DNA of 64,000 nucleotides. Origin: Chrysaora quinquecirrha (taxonomy: Eukaryota > Cnidaria > Scyphozoa > Semaeostomeae > Pelagiidae). The DNA lies in the NCBI GenBank assembly GCA_014526335.1, contig JACTAT010000040.1, forward strand, positions 8,311,119 through 8,375,118, read 5' to 3'. Shown here in pieces: positions 13,918-25,420 of the stretch. Within the stretch, counting starts at the first letter, position 1. Each line of letters begins with the position of its first letter. Under the pieces are notes generated by a model. It had not been told where the DNA came from. It searched no databases and was given only the letters and a program-made list of their open reading frames with translations. Position numbers and translations under genes: made by a program.

Positions 13918-13976
13918 AGCAGAGTGGCGCAGGGGAAGCCTGCTGGGCCCATAACCCAGAGGTCGGTAGATCGAAA
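13918..13976 (+). pseudogene. tRNA-iMet lacking its 3' end
   Basis: The sequence is normal (GCCTG subtype) up to GATCGAAA, then joins spacer ATTGTTG. The 3' T stem and acceptor strand are lost. The neighbouring spacers at 13866 and 14110 are also rearranged, so this is a local hotspot of unequal exchange. Confidence 0.8.
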
Positions 13977-14872
13977 ATTGTTGTTTTCCTTCTCTCTTTT
14001 GATAATGTATCTTAATTGATACAAAATCAGACAATAAAGTTGTTTCATCAAGCAGAGTGGCGCAGGGGAAGCGTGCTGGGCCCATAACCCAGAGGTCGGT
14101 AGATCGAAACTACCCTCTGCTAATTACCCTCTGCTAATTGTTGTTTTCCTTGTCTCTTATGATAATGTATCTTAATTGATACAAAATCAGACAATATAAG
14201 TGGTTTCATCAAGCAGAGTGGCGCAGGGGAAGCCTGCTGGGCCCATAACCCAGAGGTCGGTAGATCGAAACTACCCTCTGCTAATTGTTGTTTTCCTTGT
14301 CTTTTTGATAATGTATCTTAATTGATACAAAATCAGACAATATAAGTGGTTTCATCAAGCAGAGTGGCGCAGGGGAAGCCTGCTGGGCCCATAACCCAGA
14401 GGTCGGTAGATCGAAACTACCCTCTGCTAATTGTTGTTTTCCTTCTCTCTTTTGATAATGTATCTTAATTGATAGAAAATCAGACAATATAAGTGGTTTC
14501 ATCAAGCAGAGTGGCGCAGGGGAAGCCTGCTGGGCCCATAACCCAGAGGTCGGTAGATCGAAACTACCCTCTGCTAATTTTCAGTTTTCCTTGTCTTTTA
14601 TGATAATGTATCTTAATTGATACAAAATCAGACAATATAAGTGGTTTCATCAAGCAGAGTGGCGCAGGGGAAGCCTGCTGGGCCCATAACCCAGAGGTCG
14701 GTAGATCGAAACTACCCTCTGCTAATTGTTGTTTTCCTTCTCTTTTGATAATGTATCTTAATTGATACAAAATCAGACAATATAAGTGGTTTCATCAAGC
14801 AGAGTGGCGCAGGGAAAGCCTGCTGGGCCCATAACCCAGAGGTCGGTAGATCGAAACTACCCTCTGCTAATT

Positions 14873-14948
14873 GAGTGGCGCAATATAAGTTGGGAAGCGT
14901 GCTGGGCCCATAACCCAGAGGTCGGTAGATCGAAACTACCCTCTGCTA
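14873..14948 (+). pseudogene. tRNA-iMet with spacer-derived insertion in the D arm
   Basis: The copy starts GAGTGGCGC and then carries CAATATAAGTTG, a block normally found in the upstream spacer, before GGAAGCGTG and a normal 3' half. The acceptor 5' strand is incomplete. It looks like a template-switch or unequal-exchange product. Confidence 0.75.
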
Positions 14949-17900
14949 ATTTTCGTTTTCCTTGTCTCTTATGATAATGTATCTTAATTGATACAAAATC
15001 AGACAATATAAGTTGTTTCATCAAGCAGAGTGGCGCAGGGGAAGCGTGCTGGGCCCATAACCCAGAGGTCGGTAGATCGAAACTACCCTCTGCTAATTAT
15101 TGTTTTCCTTGTCTCTTTATGATAATGTATCTTAATTGATACAAAATCAGACAATATAAGTGGTTTCATCAAGCAGAGTGGCGCAGGGGAAGCGTGCTGG
15201 GCCCATAACCCAGAGGTCGGTAGATCGAAACTACCCTCTGCTAATTTTCGTTTTCCTTGTCTCTTATGATAATGTATCTTAATTGATACAAAATCAGACA
15301 ATATAAGTGGTTTCATCAAGCAGAGTGGCGCAGGGGAAGCCTGCTGGGCCCATAACCCAGAGGTCGGTAGATCGAAACTACCCTCTGCTAATTGTTGTTT
15401 TCCTTCTCTCTTTTGATAATGTATCTTAATTGATACAAAATCAGACAATATAAGTTGTTTCATCAAGCAGAGTGGCGCAGGGGAAGCGTGCTGGGCCCAT
15501 AACCCAGAGGTCGGTAGATCGAAACTACCCTCTGCTAATTTTCGTTTTCCTTGTCTCTTATGATAATGTATCTTAATTGATACAAAATCAGACAATATAA
15601 GTTGTTTCATCAAGCAGAGTGGCGCAGGGGAAGCGTGCTGGGCCCATAACCCAGAGGTCGGTAGATCGAAACTACCCTCTGCTAATTATTGTTTTCCTTG
15701 TCTCTTATGATAATGTATCTTAATTGATACAAAATCAGACAATATAAGTGGTTTCATCAAGCAGAGTGGCGCAGGGGAAGCGTGCTGGGCCCATAACCCA
15801 GAGGTCGGTAGATCGAAACTACCCTCTGCTAATTTTCGTTTTCCTTGTTTTTATGATAATGTATCTTAATTGATACAAAATCAGACAATATAAGTGGTTT
15901 CATCAAGCAGAGTGGCGCAGGGGAAGCCTGCTGGGCCCATAACCCAGAGGTCGGTAGATCGAAACTACCCTCTGCTAATTTTTGTTTTCCTTCTCTCTTT
16001 TGATAATGTATCTTAATTGATACAAAATCAGACAATATAAGTGGTTTCATCAAGCAGAGTGGCGCAGGGGAAGCCTGCTGGGCACATAACCCAGAGGTCG
16101 GTAGGTCGAAACTACCCTCTGCTAATTTTCGTTTTCCTTGTTTTTTATGATAATGTATCTTAATTGATACAAAATCAGACAATATAAGTGGTTTCATCAA
16201 GCAGAGTGGCGCAGGGGAAGCGTGCTGGGCCCATATCCAAGAGGTCGGTAGATCGAAACTACCCTCTGCTAATTTTCTATTTCCTTGTTTTTTATTATAA
16301 TGTATCTTAATTGATAGAAAATCAGACAATATAAGTTGTTTCATCAAGCAGAGTGGCGCAGGGGAAGCGTGCTGGGCCCATAACCCAGAGGTCGGTAGAT
16401 CGAAACTACCCTCTGCTAATTTTCGTTTTCCTTGTTTTTTATGATAATGTATCTTAATTGATACAAAATCAGACAATATAAGTGGTTTCATCAAGCAGAG
16501 TGGCGCAGGGGAAGCCTGCTGGGCCCATAACCCAGAGGTCGGTAGATCGAAACTACCCTCTGCTAATTTTCGTTTTCCTTGTTTTTTATGATAATGTATC
16601 TTAATTGATACAAAATCAGACAATATAAGTGGTTTCATCAAGCAGAGTGGCGCAGGGGAAGCCTGCTGGGCCCATAACCCAGAGGTCGGTAGATCGAAAC
16701 TACCCTCTGCTAATTTTCGTTTTCCTTGTTTTTATGATAATGTATCTTAATTGATACAAAATCAGACAATATAAGTGGTTTCATCAAGCAGAGTGGCGCA
16801 GAGGAAGCGTGCTGGGCCCATAACCCAGAGGTCGGTAGATCGAAACTACCCTCTGCTAATTAGTGTTTTCCTTGTCTTTTGATAATGTATCTTAATTGAT
16901 ACAAAATCAGACAATATAAGTCGTTTCATCAAGCAGAGTGGCGCAGAGGAAGCGTGCTGGGCCCATAACCCAGAGGTCGGTAGATCGAAACTACCCTCTG
17001 CTAATTAGTGTTTTCCTTGTCTCTTATGATAATGTATCTTAATTGATAGAAAATCAGACAATATAAGTTGTTTCATCAAGCAGAGTGGCGCAGGGGAAGC
17101 GTGCTGGGCCCATAACCCAGAGGTCGGTAGATCGAAACTACCCTCTGCTAATTTTCGTTTTCCTTGTTTTTATGATAATGTATCTTAATTGATACAAAAT
17201 CAGACAATATAAGTGGTTTCATCAAGCAGAGTGGCGCAGGGGAAGCCTGCTGGGCCCATAACCCAGAGGTCGGTAGGTCGAAACTACCCTCTGCTAATTT
17301 TCGTTTTCCTTGTTTTTTATGATAATGTATCTTAATTGATAGAAAATCAGACAATATAAGTTGTTTCATCAAGCAGAGTGGCGCAGGGGAAGCGTGCTGG
17401 GCCCATAACCCAGAGGTCGGTAGATCGAAACTACACTCTGCTAATTTTCGTTTTCCTTGTTTTTATGATAATGTATCTTAATTGATACAAAATCAGACAA
17501 TATAAGTTGTTTCATCAAGCAGAGTGGCGCAGAGGAAGCGTGCTGGGCCCATAACCCAGAGGTCGGTAGATCGAAACTACCCTCTGCTAATTGTTGTTTT
17601 CCTTCTCTCTTTTGATAATGTATCTTAATTGATACAAAATCAGACAATATAAGTCGTTTCATCAAGCAGAGTGGCGCAGAGGAAGCGTGCTGGGCCCATA
17701 ACCCAGAGGTCGGTAGATCGAAACTACCCTCTGCTAATTCTTGTTTTCCTTGTTTTTATGATAATGTATCTTAATTGATACAAAATCAGACAATATAAGT
17801 GGTTTCATCAAGCAGAGTGGCGCAGGGGAAGCGTGCTGGGCCCATAACCCAGAGGTCGGTAGATCGAAACTACCCTCTGCTAATTTTCGTTTTCCTTGTT

Positions 17901-20527
17901 TGGAACTTTTCTAATGATAATGTATCTTAAGTGATACAAAATCAGACAATATAAGTGGTTTCATCAAGCAGAGTGGCGCAGTTCTTTAAAGCCTGCTGGG
18001 CCCATAACCCAGAGGTCGGTCGGTAGATCGAAACTACCCTCTGCTAATTTTTTCGTTTTCCTTGTCTCTTATGATAATGTATCTTAATTGATACAAAATC
18101 AGACAATATAAGTTGTTTCATCAAGCAGAGTGGCGCAGAGGAAGCGTGCTGGGCCCATAACCCAGAGGTCGGTAGATCGAAACTACCCTCTGCTAATTTT
18201 ATTTTCCTTGTCTCTTATGATAATGTATCTTAATTGATACAAAATCAGACAATATAAGTGGTTTCATCAAGCAGAGTGGCGCAGGGGAAGCCTGCTGGGC
18301 CCATAACCCAGAGGTCGGTAGATCGAAACTACCCTCTGCTAATTAGTGTTTTCCTTGTCTCATGATAATGTATCTTAATTGATACAAAATCAGACAATAT
18401 AAGTTGTTTCATCAAGCAGAGTGGCGCAGGGAAAGCCTGCTGGGCCCATAACCCAGAGGTCGGTAGATCGAAACTACCCTCTGCTAATTAGTGTTTTCCT
18501 TCTCTCTTATGATAATGTATCTTAATTGATACAAAATCAGACAATATAAGTCGTTTCATCAAGCAGAGTGGCGCAGGGGAAGCGTGCTGGGCCCATAACC
18601 CAGAGGTCGGTAGATCGAAACTACCTCTGCTAATTTTCGTTTTCCTTGTCTCTTATGATAATGTATCTTAATTGATACAAAATCAGACAATATAAGTTGT
18701 TTCATCAAGCAGAGTGGCGCAGAGGAAGCGTGCTGGGCCCATAACCCAGAGGTCGGTAGATCGAAACTACCCTCTGCTAATTTTCGTTTTCCTTGTCTCT
18801 TATGATAATGTATCTTAATTGATACAAAATCAGACAATATAAGTTGTTTCATCAAGCAGAGTGGCGCAGGGAAGCCTGCTGGGCCCATAACCCAGAGGTC
18901 GGTAGATCGAAACTACCCTCTGCTAATTAGTGTTTTCCTTCTCTCTTATGATAATGTATCTTAATTGATACAAAATCAGACAATATAAGTGGTTTCATCA
19001 AGCAGAGTGGCGCAGGGGAAGCCTGCTGGGCACATAACCCAGAGGTCGGTAGGTCGAAACTACCCTCTGCTAATTTTCGTTTTCCTTGTCTCTTATGATA
19101 ATGTATCTTAATTGATACAAAATCAGACAATAAAAGTTGTTTCATCAAGCAGAGTGGCGCAGAGGAAGCGTGCTGGGCCCATAACCCAGAGGTCGGTAGA
19201 TCGAAACTACCCTCTGCTAATAAGTATTTTCCTTGTCTCTTATGATAATGTATCTTCATTGATACAAAATCAGACAATAAAAGTTGTTTCATCAAGCAGA
19301 GTGGCGCAGAGGAAGCCTGCTGGGCCCATAACCCAGAGGTCGGTAGATCGAAACTACCCTCTGCTAATTAGTGTTTTCCTTCTCTCTTATGATAATGTAT
19401 CTTAATTGATACAAAATCAGACAATATAAGTCGTTTCATCAAGCAGAGTGGCGCAGGGGAAGCGTGCTGGGCCCATAACCCAGAGGTCGGTAGATCGAAA
19501 CTACCCTCTGCTAATTTTCGTTTTCCTTGTCTCTTATGATAATGTATCTTAATTGATACAAAATCAGACAATATAAGTTGTTTCATCAAGCAGAGTGGCG
19601 CAGGGGAAGCGTGCTGGGCCCATAACCCAGAGGTCGGTAGATCGAAACTACCCTCTGCTAATTTTTGTTTTCCTTGTCTCTTATGATAATGTATCTTAAT
19701 TGATACAAAATCAGACAATATAAGTGGTTTCATCAAGCAGAGTGGCGCAGGGAAAGCCTGCTGGGCCCATAACCCAGAGGTCGGTAGATCGAAACTACCC
19801 TCTGCTAATTAGTGTTTTCCTTCTCTCTTATGATAATGTATCTTAATTGATACAAAATCAGACAATATAAGTTGTTTCATCAAGCAGAGTGGCGCAGGGG
19901 AAGCGTGCTGGGCCCATAACCCAGAGGTCGGTAGATCGAAACTACCTCTCTGCTAATTGTTGTTTTCCTTGTCTCTTATGATAATGTATCTTAATTGATA
20001 CAAAATCAGACAATATAAGTGGTTTCATCAAGCAGAGTGGCGCAGGGGAAGCCTGCTGGGCCCATAACCCAGAGGTCGGTAGATCGAAACTACCCTCTGC
20101 TAATTAGTGTTTTCCTTCTCTCTTATGATAATGTATCTTAATTGATACAAAATCAGACAATATAAGTTGTTTCATCAAGCAGAGTGGCGCAGGGGAAGCG
20201 TGCTGGGCCCATAACCCAGAGGTCGGTAGATCGAAACTACCCTCTGCTAATTAGTGTTTTCCTTGTCTCTTATGATAATGTATCTTAATTGATACAAAAT
20301 CAGACAATATAAGTCGTTTCATCAAGCAGAGTGGCGCAGAGGAAGCGTGCTGGGCCCATAACCCAGAGGTCGGTAGATCGAAACTACCCTCTGCTAATTG
20401 TTGTTTTCCTTCTCTCTTTTGATAATGTATCTTAATTGATAGAAAATCAGACAATATAAGTCGTTTCATCAAGCAGAGTGGCGCAGAGGAAGCGTGCTGG
20501 GCCCATAACCCAGAGGTCGGTAGATCG

Positions 20528-21027
20528 NNNNNNNNNNNNNNNNNNNNNNNNNNNNNNNNNNNNNNNNNNNNNNNNNNNNNNNNNNNNNNNNNNNNNNNNN
20601 NNNNNNNNNNNNNNNNNNNNNNNNNNNNNNNNNNNNNNNNNNNNNNNNNNNNNNNNNNNNNNNNNNNNNNNNNNNNNNNNNNNNNNNNNNNNNNNNNNNN
20701 NNNNNNNNNNNNNNNNNNNNNNNNNNNNNNNNNNNNNNNNNNNNNNNNNNNNNNNNNNNNNNNNNNNNNNNNNNNNNNNNNNNNNNNNNNNNNNNNNNNN
20801 NNNNNNNNNNNNNNNNNNNNNNNNNNNNNNNNNNNNNNNNNNNNNNNNNNNNNNNNNNNNNNNNNNNNNNNNNNNNNNNNNNNNNNNNNNNNNNNNNNNN
20901 NNNNNNNNNNNNNNNNNNNNNNNNNNNNNNNNNNNNNNNNNNNNNNNNNNNNNNNNNNNNNNNNNNNNNNNNNNNNNNNNNNNNNNNNNNNNNNNNNNNN
21001 NNNNNNNNNNNNNNNNNNNNNNNNNNN
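20528..21027. other. Assembly gap of exactly 500 N
   Basis: The gap starts inside a tRNA T arm (after GGTAGATCG) and ends in Helitron-like sequence. The round length, identical to the second gap, indicates a fixed-size placeholder, so the true array length and the orientation of the flanks are uncertain. Confidence 0.98.
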
Positions 21028-21345
21028 GAATATCGTTGCAAAGGGTAAACAGGACCACGTGACTATCTCACTGGAAAGGGATTTTCATATGAAAAGAATG
21101 AAATCTACATGGACGTCATACACCAAAGGGTTTTAGTTCCAATCATCATAGGAAGGGCAGAAAGGATCACGTGACAATCCGAATTGAATTGGAACCTCAT
21201 AAAGACAATAGAAATCCAGATTGACGTCATGTGCAGAAGGGATTTAAGTTGTGAGCAACTTTGGGAAGGGGAAAAAGAATCACGTGACCATCTACCTGGA
21301 ATGGAAATCTCACATGCAACGTTGCCTTAAAATGACGTCATATGC
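21028..21345. repeat. 110-bp repeats carrying CACGTG and TGACGTCA motifs
   Basis: Three units with GACGTCAT at about 21112, 21222 and 21332 (spacing 110 bp) and CACGTGAC in between. More diverged units occur at 22905-23230 in copy 2. The palindromes match E-box and CRE/ATF core sequences. Confidence 0.75.
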
Positions 21346-21419
21346 CCGATCTTCTGACTCCCCGATTTCCGGTTGCCACCTTTTAGGTGTTGGAGTTTTT
21401 CCAAGAAATCCAACAGTTT

Positions 21420-22150
21420 AAAACTTAGTGAATATTTCTAACAAAAATCGACAATAAGAAATTCATCCAAGAAATATTAATTAATTTTTGGGACAATAAT
21501 GGCATGAGCCATTAACGTGAAATTGCCTCAAAGACATGGTTGAGTAAATTAGAATGACGCAATAGGTCAAAGTAAACAAAAATCACTGATTTGTTACCGA
21601 AACACCTTAGTAAATAGTAAATACAAAACAAAGTATTTACATGAGTAGTATTTCCGGTGAGATAACTGATGAAAACTTGGTTTACATTTTCAAGAGGAAT
21701 TGAAAATAAGAAATTCATCCAGGAAATGTTAATTAATCTTTAGGACAATAACGACATGAGCCATTAACGTGAAATTGCCTCAAAGACATGGTTGAGTAAA
21801 TTGCATCGACGCAATAAATGGACGTAAACAGAAATCAGAGATTTGTTACAAAAAACCTTAGTAAATCGGAAATACAAAACAAAATATTCTCCTGAGTAGT
21901 TTTTCCGGGTGACCTAATTGATTAAAACTTGGTTTACAATTTATACAGGAATTGAAAATAAGAAATTCATCCAAGAAATGTTAATTAATTTGTAGAACAA
22001 TAACGGCATGAGCCATTAACATGAAATTGCCTCGAAGACATGGTTGAGTAAATTGCATCGACGCAATAGATTGAAGTAAACAGAAATCAGAGATTTGTTA
22101 CGAAAAAATCCTTAGTAAATAGGAAGTACAAAACAAACTATTTTCCTGAA
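21420..22150. repeat. Three tandem units of about 260 bp inside Helitron copy 1
   Basis: Each unit contains GAAATTCATCCA, GCCATTAACGTGAAATTGCC, GACATGGTTGAGTAAATT, GATTTGTTAC and ACTTGGTTTAC in the same order. The third unit is truncated. Short blocks such as the TTAACGT-AAAT-GC motif recur in the larger units of copy 2, so they are diverged relatives. Confidence 0.75.
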
Positions 22151-22694
22151 ACACCTAAAAAGGGAAAACGTATCGGGGCATTGAATCCTGGCCGGGCAAC
22201 GTTTCGAACCCTTTCATGTGCGCCACGTAACATGCGGACACTTCTAGATCCTTCTGAGCTGTGACGCAGCAGCTAAATGGAAATTATCCCGTGATGGCAT
22301 TAGCTACGCCGTGACTGGCCGAAACGAGGAGGCCCTTTGTTTCCCAACACAATCAACCTGGGGCCACCTGCCAAGGGGGAGTTACGAAAGGAAGTCGTCA
22401 ACCTTTAACGACGGTTTGTTGGGTGCATTCCTGCGGCCGCGGGGGATGCCTGAAATACTGTACAACCTTTGTTCGCCTTTGTTCCCGGTCCGATATCACC
22501 ACAAAAGAGCTGGTATTTGCAACCCCTGTTCGGAGGTGGTAGCAGCCGGCCCCCAAAGCTGTCGTGATGACAGATCCACAACTGGGGCTCTCGAGAAGGC
22601 GGCGGACTTCGAAAAGAGGGAAGCGGCCCAACCGCGCATCGAATTGCAACCAAAAAACACTCGTGCCAACTTCACATTTTAGTATATAGACTAG

Positions 22695-22870
22695 CTCGGC
22701 GGCTCGCGCTTCGCGCGAGGCCGCCATCGCTAGCTCCTGCGGAGGGCTTCTCGCCGCTTCGCGGCTCGCGGGCGACGCTTCGCGTCGCTCTGCTCGGCTG
22801 CCGCTCGCTGCGCTCGCGGCAACCTCTCAGTGGCACGTGCTCCGCACGTGCTCTCCCTCCTTCCAAACTC
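22695..22870. repeat. Cluster of GC-rich hairpins, several with TTCG-type loops
   Basis: Hairpins in series: GCGGCTCGCGCTTCGCGCGA at 22699, CGACGCTTCGCGTCG at about 22772, GCCGCTCGCTGCGCTCGCGGC near 22800, and GCACGTGCTCCGCACGTGC near 22833. The first forms the terminal hairpin of Helitron copy 2. The others make this segment far richer in GC than its surroundings. Confidence 0.75.
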
Positions 22871-23229
22871 GTTGGATGGCTCATCCGTGCACATAACAGT
22901 CGGCTATGCAAGAGATAAGGTGACTGAGGTCATACATACGCGGGATTTTAGTTGCGATAATTGTTGGTAATAAAAAGCATCACGTGAGCATCCAACCTGA
23001 ATAGGAATTTCATACGGAAAGAGTAGGAATCTACAGTGGCGTCCAAGACAAGGGGAATTACCATTGTGAAAATTCTTTTTGAGGGTAAAAAGGAGTCTTA
23101 GTGGGAATCTCATAAGGAGGAAATGCACCAGGGGGATTTAAAATGGTAACCTTTTTCTCCGAGGGTACACAGGATCACGTGATATGTGGATGACATGGGA
23201 ATGTAATATGGACAGAATAAATATCGCAA

Positions 23230-24360
23230 ACATTGTTGCTTAGTTTCTTGGTTGTCCTGTTACTGACTTGCTTGGTTGCTTGGTTTCCCAGTTGCCCAGT
23301 TGCTTGGTATCGCCGGTTTCCCAGTAGCCGAGTTGCTCGGTTGCCCAGTTGCGCCATTGCTCTGGTTGTCGAGTTGCTCAGTTGCCCAGTTGCCAAGTTG
23401 CTCACTTCCCCATTTCTCGCTTGCCCTTTTGCTCCGTTGCTTGGTTTCCAAGTTGCCAGGTTGTGATGTTGCTCAGTTGTTTACTTGCCCAGTTGCTTTT
23501 TTGCGCTGTTGCTTGGTTCCCAGTTGCTCGGCTTCCCGGTAACGCAGTTGCTCGGTTTCCCAGTTGCCAAATTGTTCGGTTGACCAGTTGCAGCCTTGCT
23601 CTGGTTGCCCAGGTGCTCAGTTGCCCAGTTGCTCCGTTGCGCAATTGCTCGGTTGGCCTATTGCAGCGTTGCTTGGTTGCCAAGCTGTGGAGTTCCCCAG
23701 TTGCCAAGTTTCTTGGTTTCCCAGTTCCCCAGTTGCTCGGTTGCCCTGTTGCCCCGTTGCTGGTTGCCCAGCTGTGAGCGCTCCCAGTTGCCACGTTGAC
23801 AAGTTGCTCAATTGCCAAGTTGCTCTCTTGCCCAATTACTTTGCTGCTCTGTTGCTGATTTGCTCAGTTGCTTGGTTCCCATTTGCTCGGTTTCCCAGTT
23901 GCTTACTTCCCAATTGCTTGGCTGTCCTGTTGTTGATTTGCTCCGTTGCTTGGTTGCCAGTTGTTCGGTTTCTCAGTTGCGCCGTTGCTCTGGTTGCCCA
24001 GTTGCTTAGTTGCCCAGTTGCCGACTTGTCAAATTGTTTGGTTGTCTCGTTGCTGGATTTCCCAGCTGTGCGGTTGCACAGTTGCTCAGTTGCCCAGTTG
24101 TCCACTTGGCTAATTGCTTTGATGCCTAGTTGCCAGTTACTCAGTTACCCACTTGTCCAGTTGCTCGGTTTCCCAGTTCCGTCATTGCTTTCGTTGCCTA
24201 GTTGCTCAGTTGCCCAGTTGCTCTGTTGCTCAGATGCAAGTTGCATGGTTTCCTAGTTGCCCGGTTGATCGGTTCCCCTAGTTGCCGAGTAGCTCAGTTG
24301 CGCTGTTGCTCGGTGGATGGGTTACCCAGTTGCCTAGTTACTTGGCTGCCCAGTTTAATA
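23230..24360. repeat. Degenerate octamer array (GTTGCYCR-type)
   Basis: About 140 successive 8-bp units such as GTTGCCCA, GTTGCTCG and GTTGCTCA, with frequent single-base changes and occasional indels. It is open in several frames on both strands purely because of the repeat, so the resulting reading frames are not genes. Confidence 0.85.
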
Positions 24361-24529
24361 CGATTCCTCAATACCCAGATCCGCTTAATATGTTGCCAAT
24401 CGTTCAATTCCCTAATTTATCTGATGTACCTCATGAATATATTTCATTATTACCATTGTACACCCTTAATTCAAGTCAAGAGGTTATGCCCCCTTGATAA
24501 AACTCCAAAATACCCATAGATTCCCTTAA

Positions 24530-25420
24530 TATGACGGTATGTCCTCGATTCCTCGATTCCCTGATTCCTAGTTTTACAGACTGAGAACCATTTAGGGTCG
24601 TTAGCGTGAAATTGTTCGAAGGACATGGTCCAATGAATTGAAATGACGCAACGGTTGCAATAAAACAAAAAATAAGTGTGTTCACTCTATTATTCACTCT
24701 AGTTGAAATAGAATTTCATTCCATAAATTTAATAGGACATACCTTAAATTAATGAAACATGAATTCGTAATGACCTTAAATGAGGGTGACAGTTTTCTCA
24801 AATGAACTGACATGACGCAACAAAACACGTCAACGAACAGTTTACTCCGGTCAATTGAGATGGCGCCACGAAATCCCGTAAACAAACATAGACAGAACCG
24901 TGAATGCTCTGAAACTAAATTGTTAGTTCTCTTCTTACGTTCATTATTTTGAAGCAATTGTGAAACGAAAAAAACATAAAGAACTGAACAATTGAGAAAC
25001 ACCTTGACGTCATGTTTCCGATTGCTCGATTCCCTAATTCCCCGTTCCCACTTTTACACACTCAGAACCATTTAGGGTCGTTAACGTAAAATAGCTCGAA
25101 GGACATGGTCCAATGAATTGAAACGACGCAACAGTTGCAATTAAACAAAAAATAAGTGTATTCACTCTCCATTCACTCTATTTGACATCGAATTTTATTC
25201 AATAAATTTAATAACACATACCATAAATCAATAAGACATAAATTCGCACTGACCTTGAATAAGGTGACAACGCAACAAAATCAAGTAAACAAAGATCCAC
25301 AGAACTGAGAATGCTGTGAAATAAATTCTTAATTCGCTTCTTACATTCACTCTGTTGTTGCGACTGTGAAACGAAACAAGTATAAAAGAAGTGGACAAAT
25401 GAGAAACGCCTTCATCATTT
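24530..25420. repeat. Two tandem units of about 485 bp inside Helitron copy 2
   Basis: CAGAACCATTTAGGGTCGTT, AAGGACATGGTCCAATGAA, AACAAAAAATAAGTGT and TAAATTTAATA occur in the same order beginning near 24580 and again near 25065. The second unit is more diverged. Confidence 0.8.

Larger units (their letters stand above)
1..20527 (+). tRNA. tRNA-iMet: Tandem array of about 140 initiator tRNA-Met (CAT) genes
   Basis: The unit repeats every 146-148 bp, head to tail. Each holds a 72-nt tRNA gene; the first eight start at 9, 155, 301, 448, 595, 742, 889 and 1036. The fold is complete: acceptor AGCAGAG/CTCTGCT, D stem GCGC/GCGT, anticodon stem CTGGG/CCCAG, loop CCCATAA, T stem GGTAG/CTACC and T loop ATCGAAA. 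Animal initiator hallmarks are visible: A1:U72, three G:C pairs under the anticodon loop, C33, and A54/A60 in the T loop. A TTTT run shortly after each gene fits a Pol III terminator. The product would deliver initiator methionine to the 40S subunit. Variant classes include a GCCTG D-arm form, D-loop forms GAGGAA and GGGAA, and truncated copies. The copy number is estimated from array length divided by unit length, not from an exact count. Whether most copies are transcribed cannot be seen. Confidence 0.95.
21028..22690 (-). mobile_element. Helitron-like element, copy 1 (3' end lost in gap)
   Basis: On the minus strand it begins TCTATATACTAA at 22690, like the TC-starting 5' termini of Helitrons, and abuts CTAG, the 3' terminus of copy 2. 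Parts in order are a GC-richer 5' region (22150-22690), three degenerate tandem units of about 260 bp (21420-22150), then 110-bp repeats with CACGTG and TGACGTCA (21028-21345). The same order occurs in copy 2. No Rep/helicase gene is present, so it is non-autonomous. The 3' end is in the gap. The assignment rests on termini and structure only. Confidence 0.6.

Noticed and set aside
224..20472. Dozens of minus-strand open frames with a repeated peptide (KLAEGSFDLPTSGLWAQ) across the left array, and matching plus-strand frames in the right array
   Set aside because: They are the antisense of the tandem tRNA unit, open because the unit is close to a multiple of three and lacks stops in one frame. 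The gene content of the unit is the tRNA.
1..20527. A CRISPR-like array (regular repeats with spacers)
   Set aside because: The repeat is a 72-nt initiator tRNA, and the spacers are nearly identical to one another. There are no cas genes, and the genome is eukaryotic.
20447..21062. Open frames crossing the N gap
   Set aside because: They exist only because unknown bases contain no stop codons. The same applies to frames at 38515-39144.
23233..24256. Cysteine/proline-rich open frames up to 230 codons at 23233-24256
   Set aside because: They are translations of a degenerate 8-bp repeat and are open on both strands.
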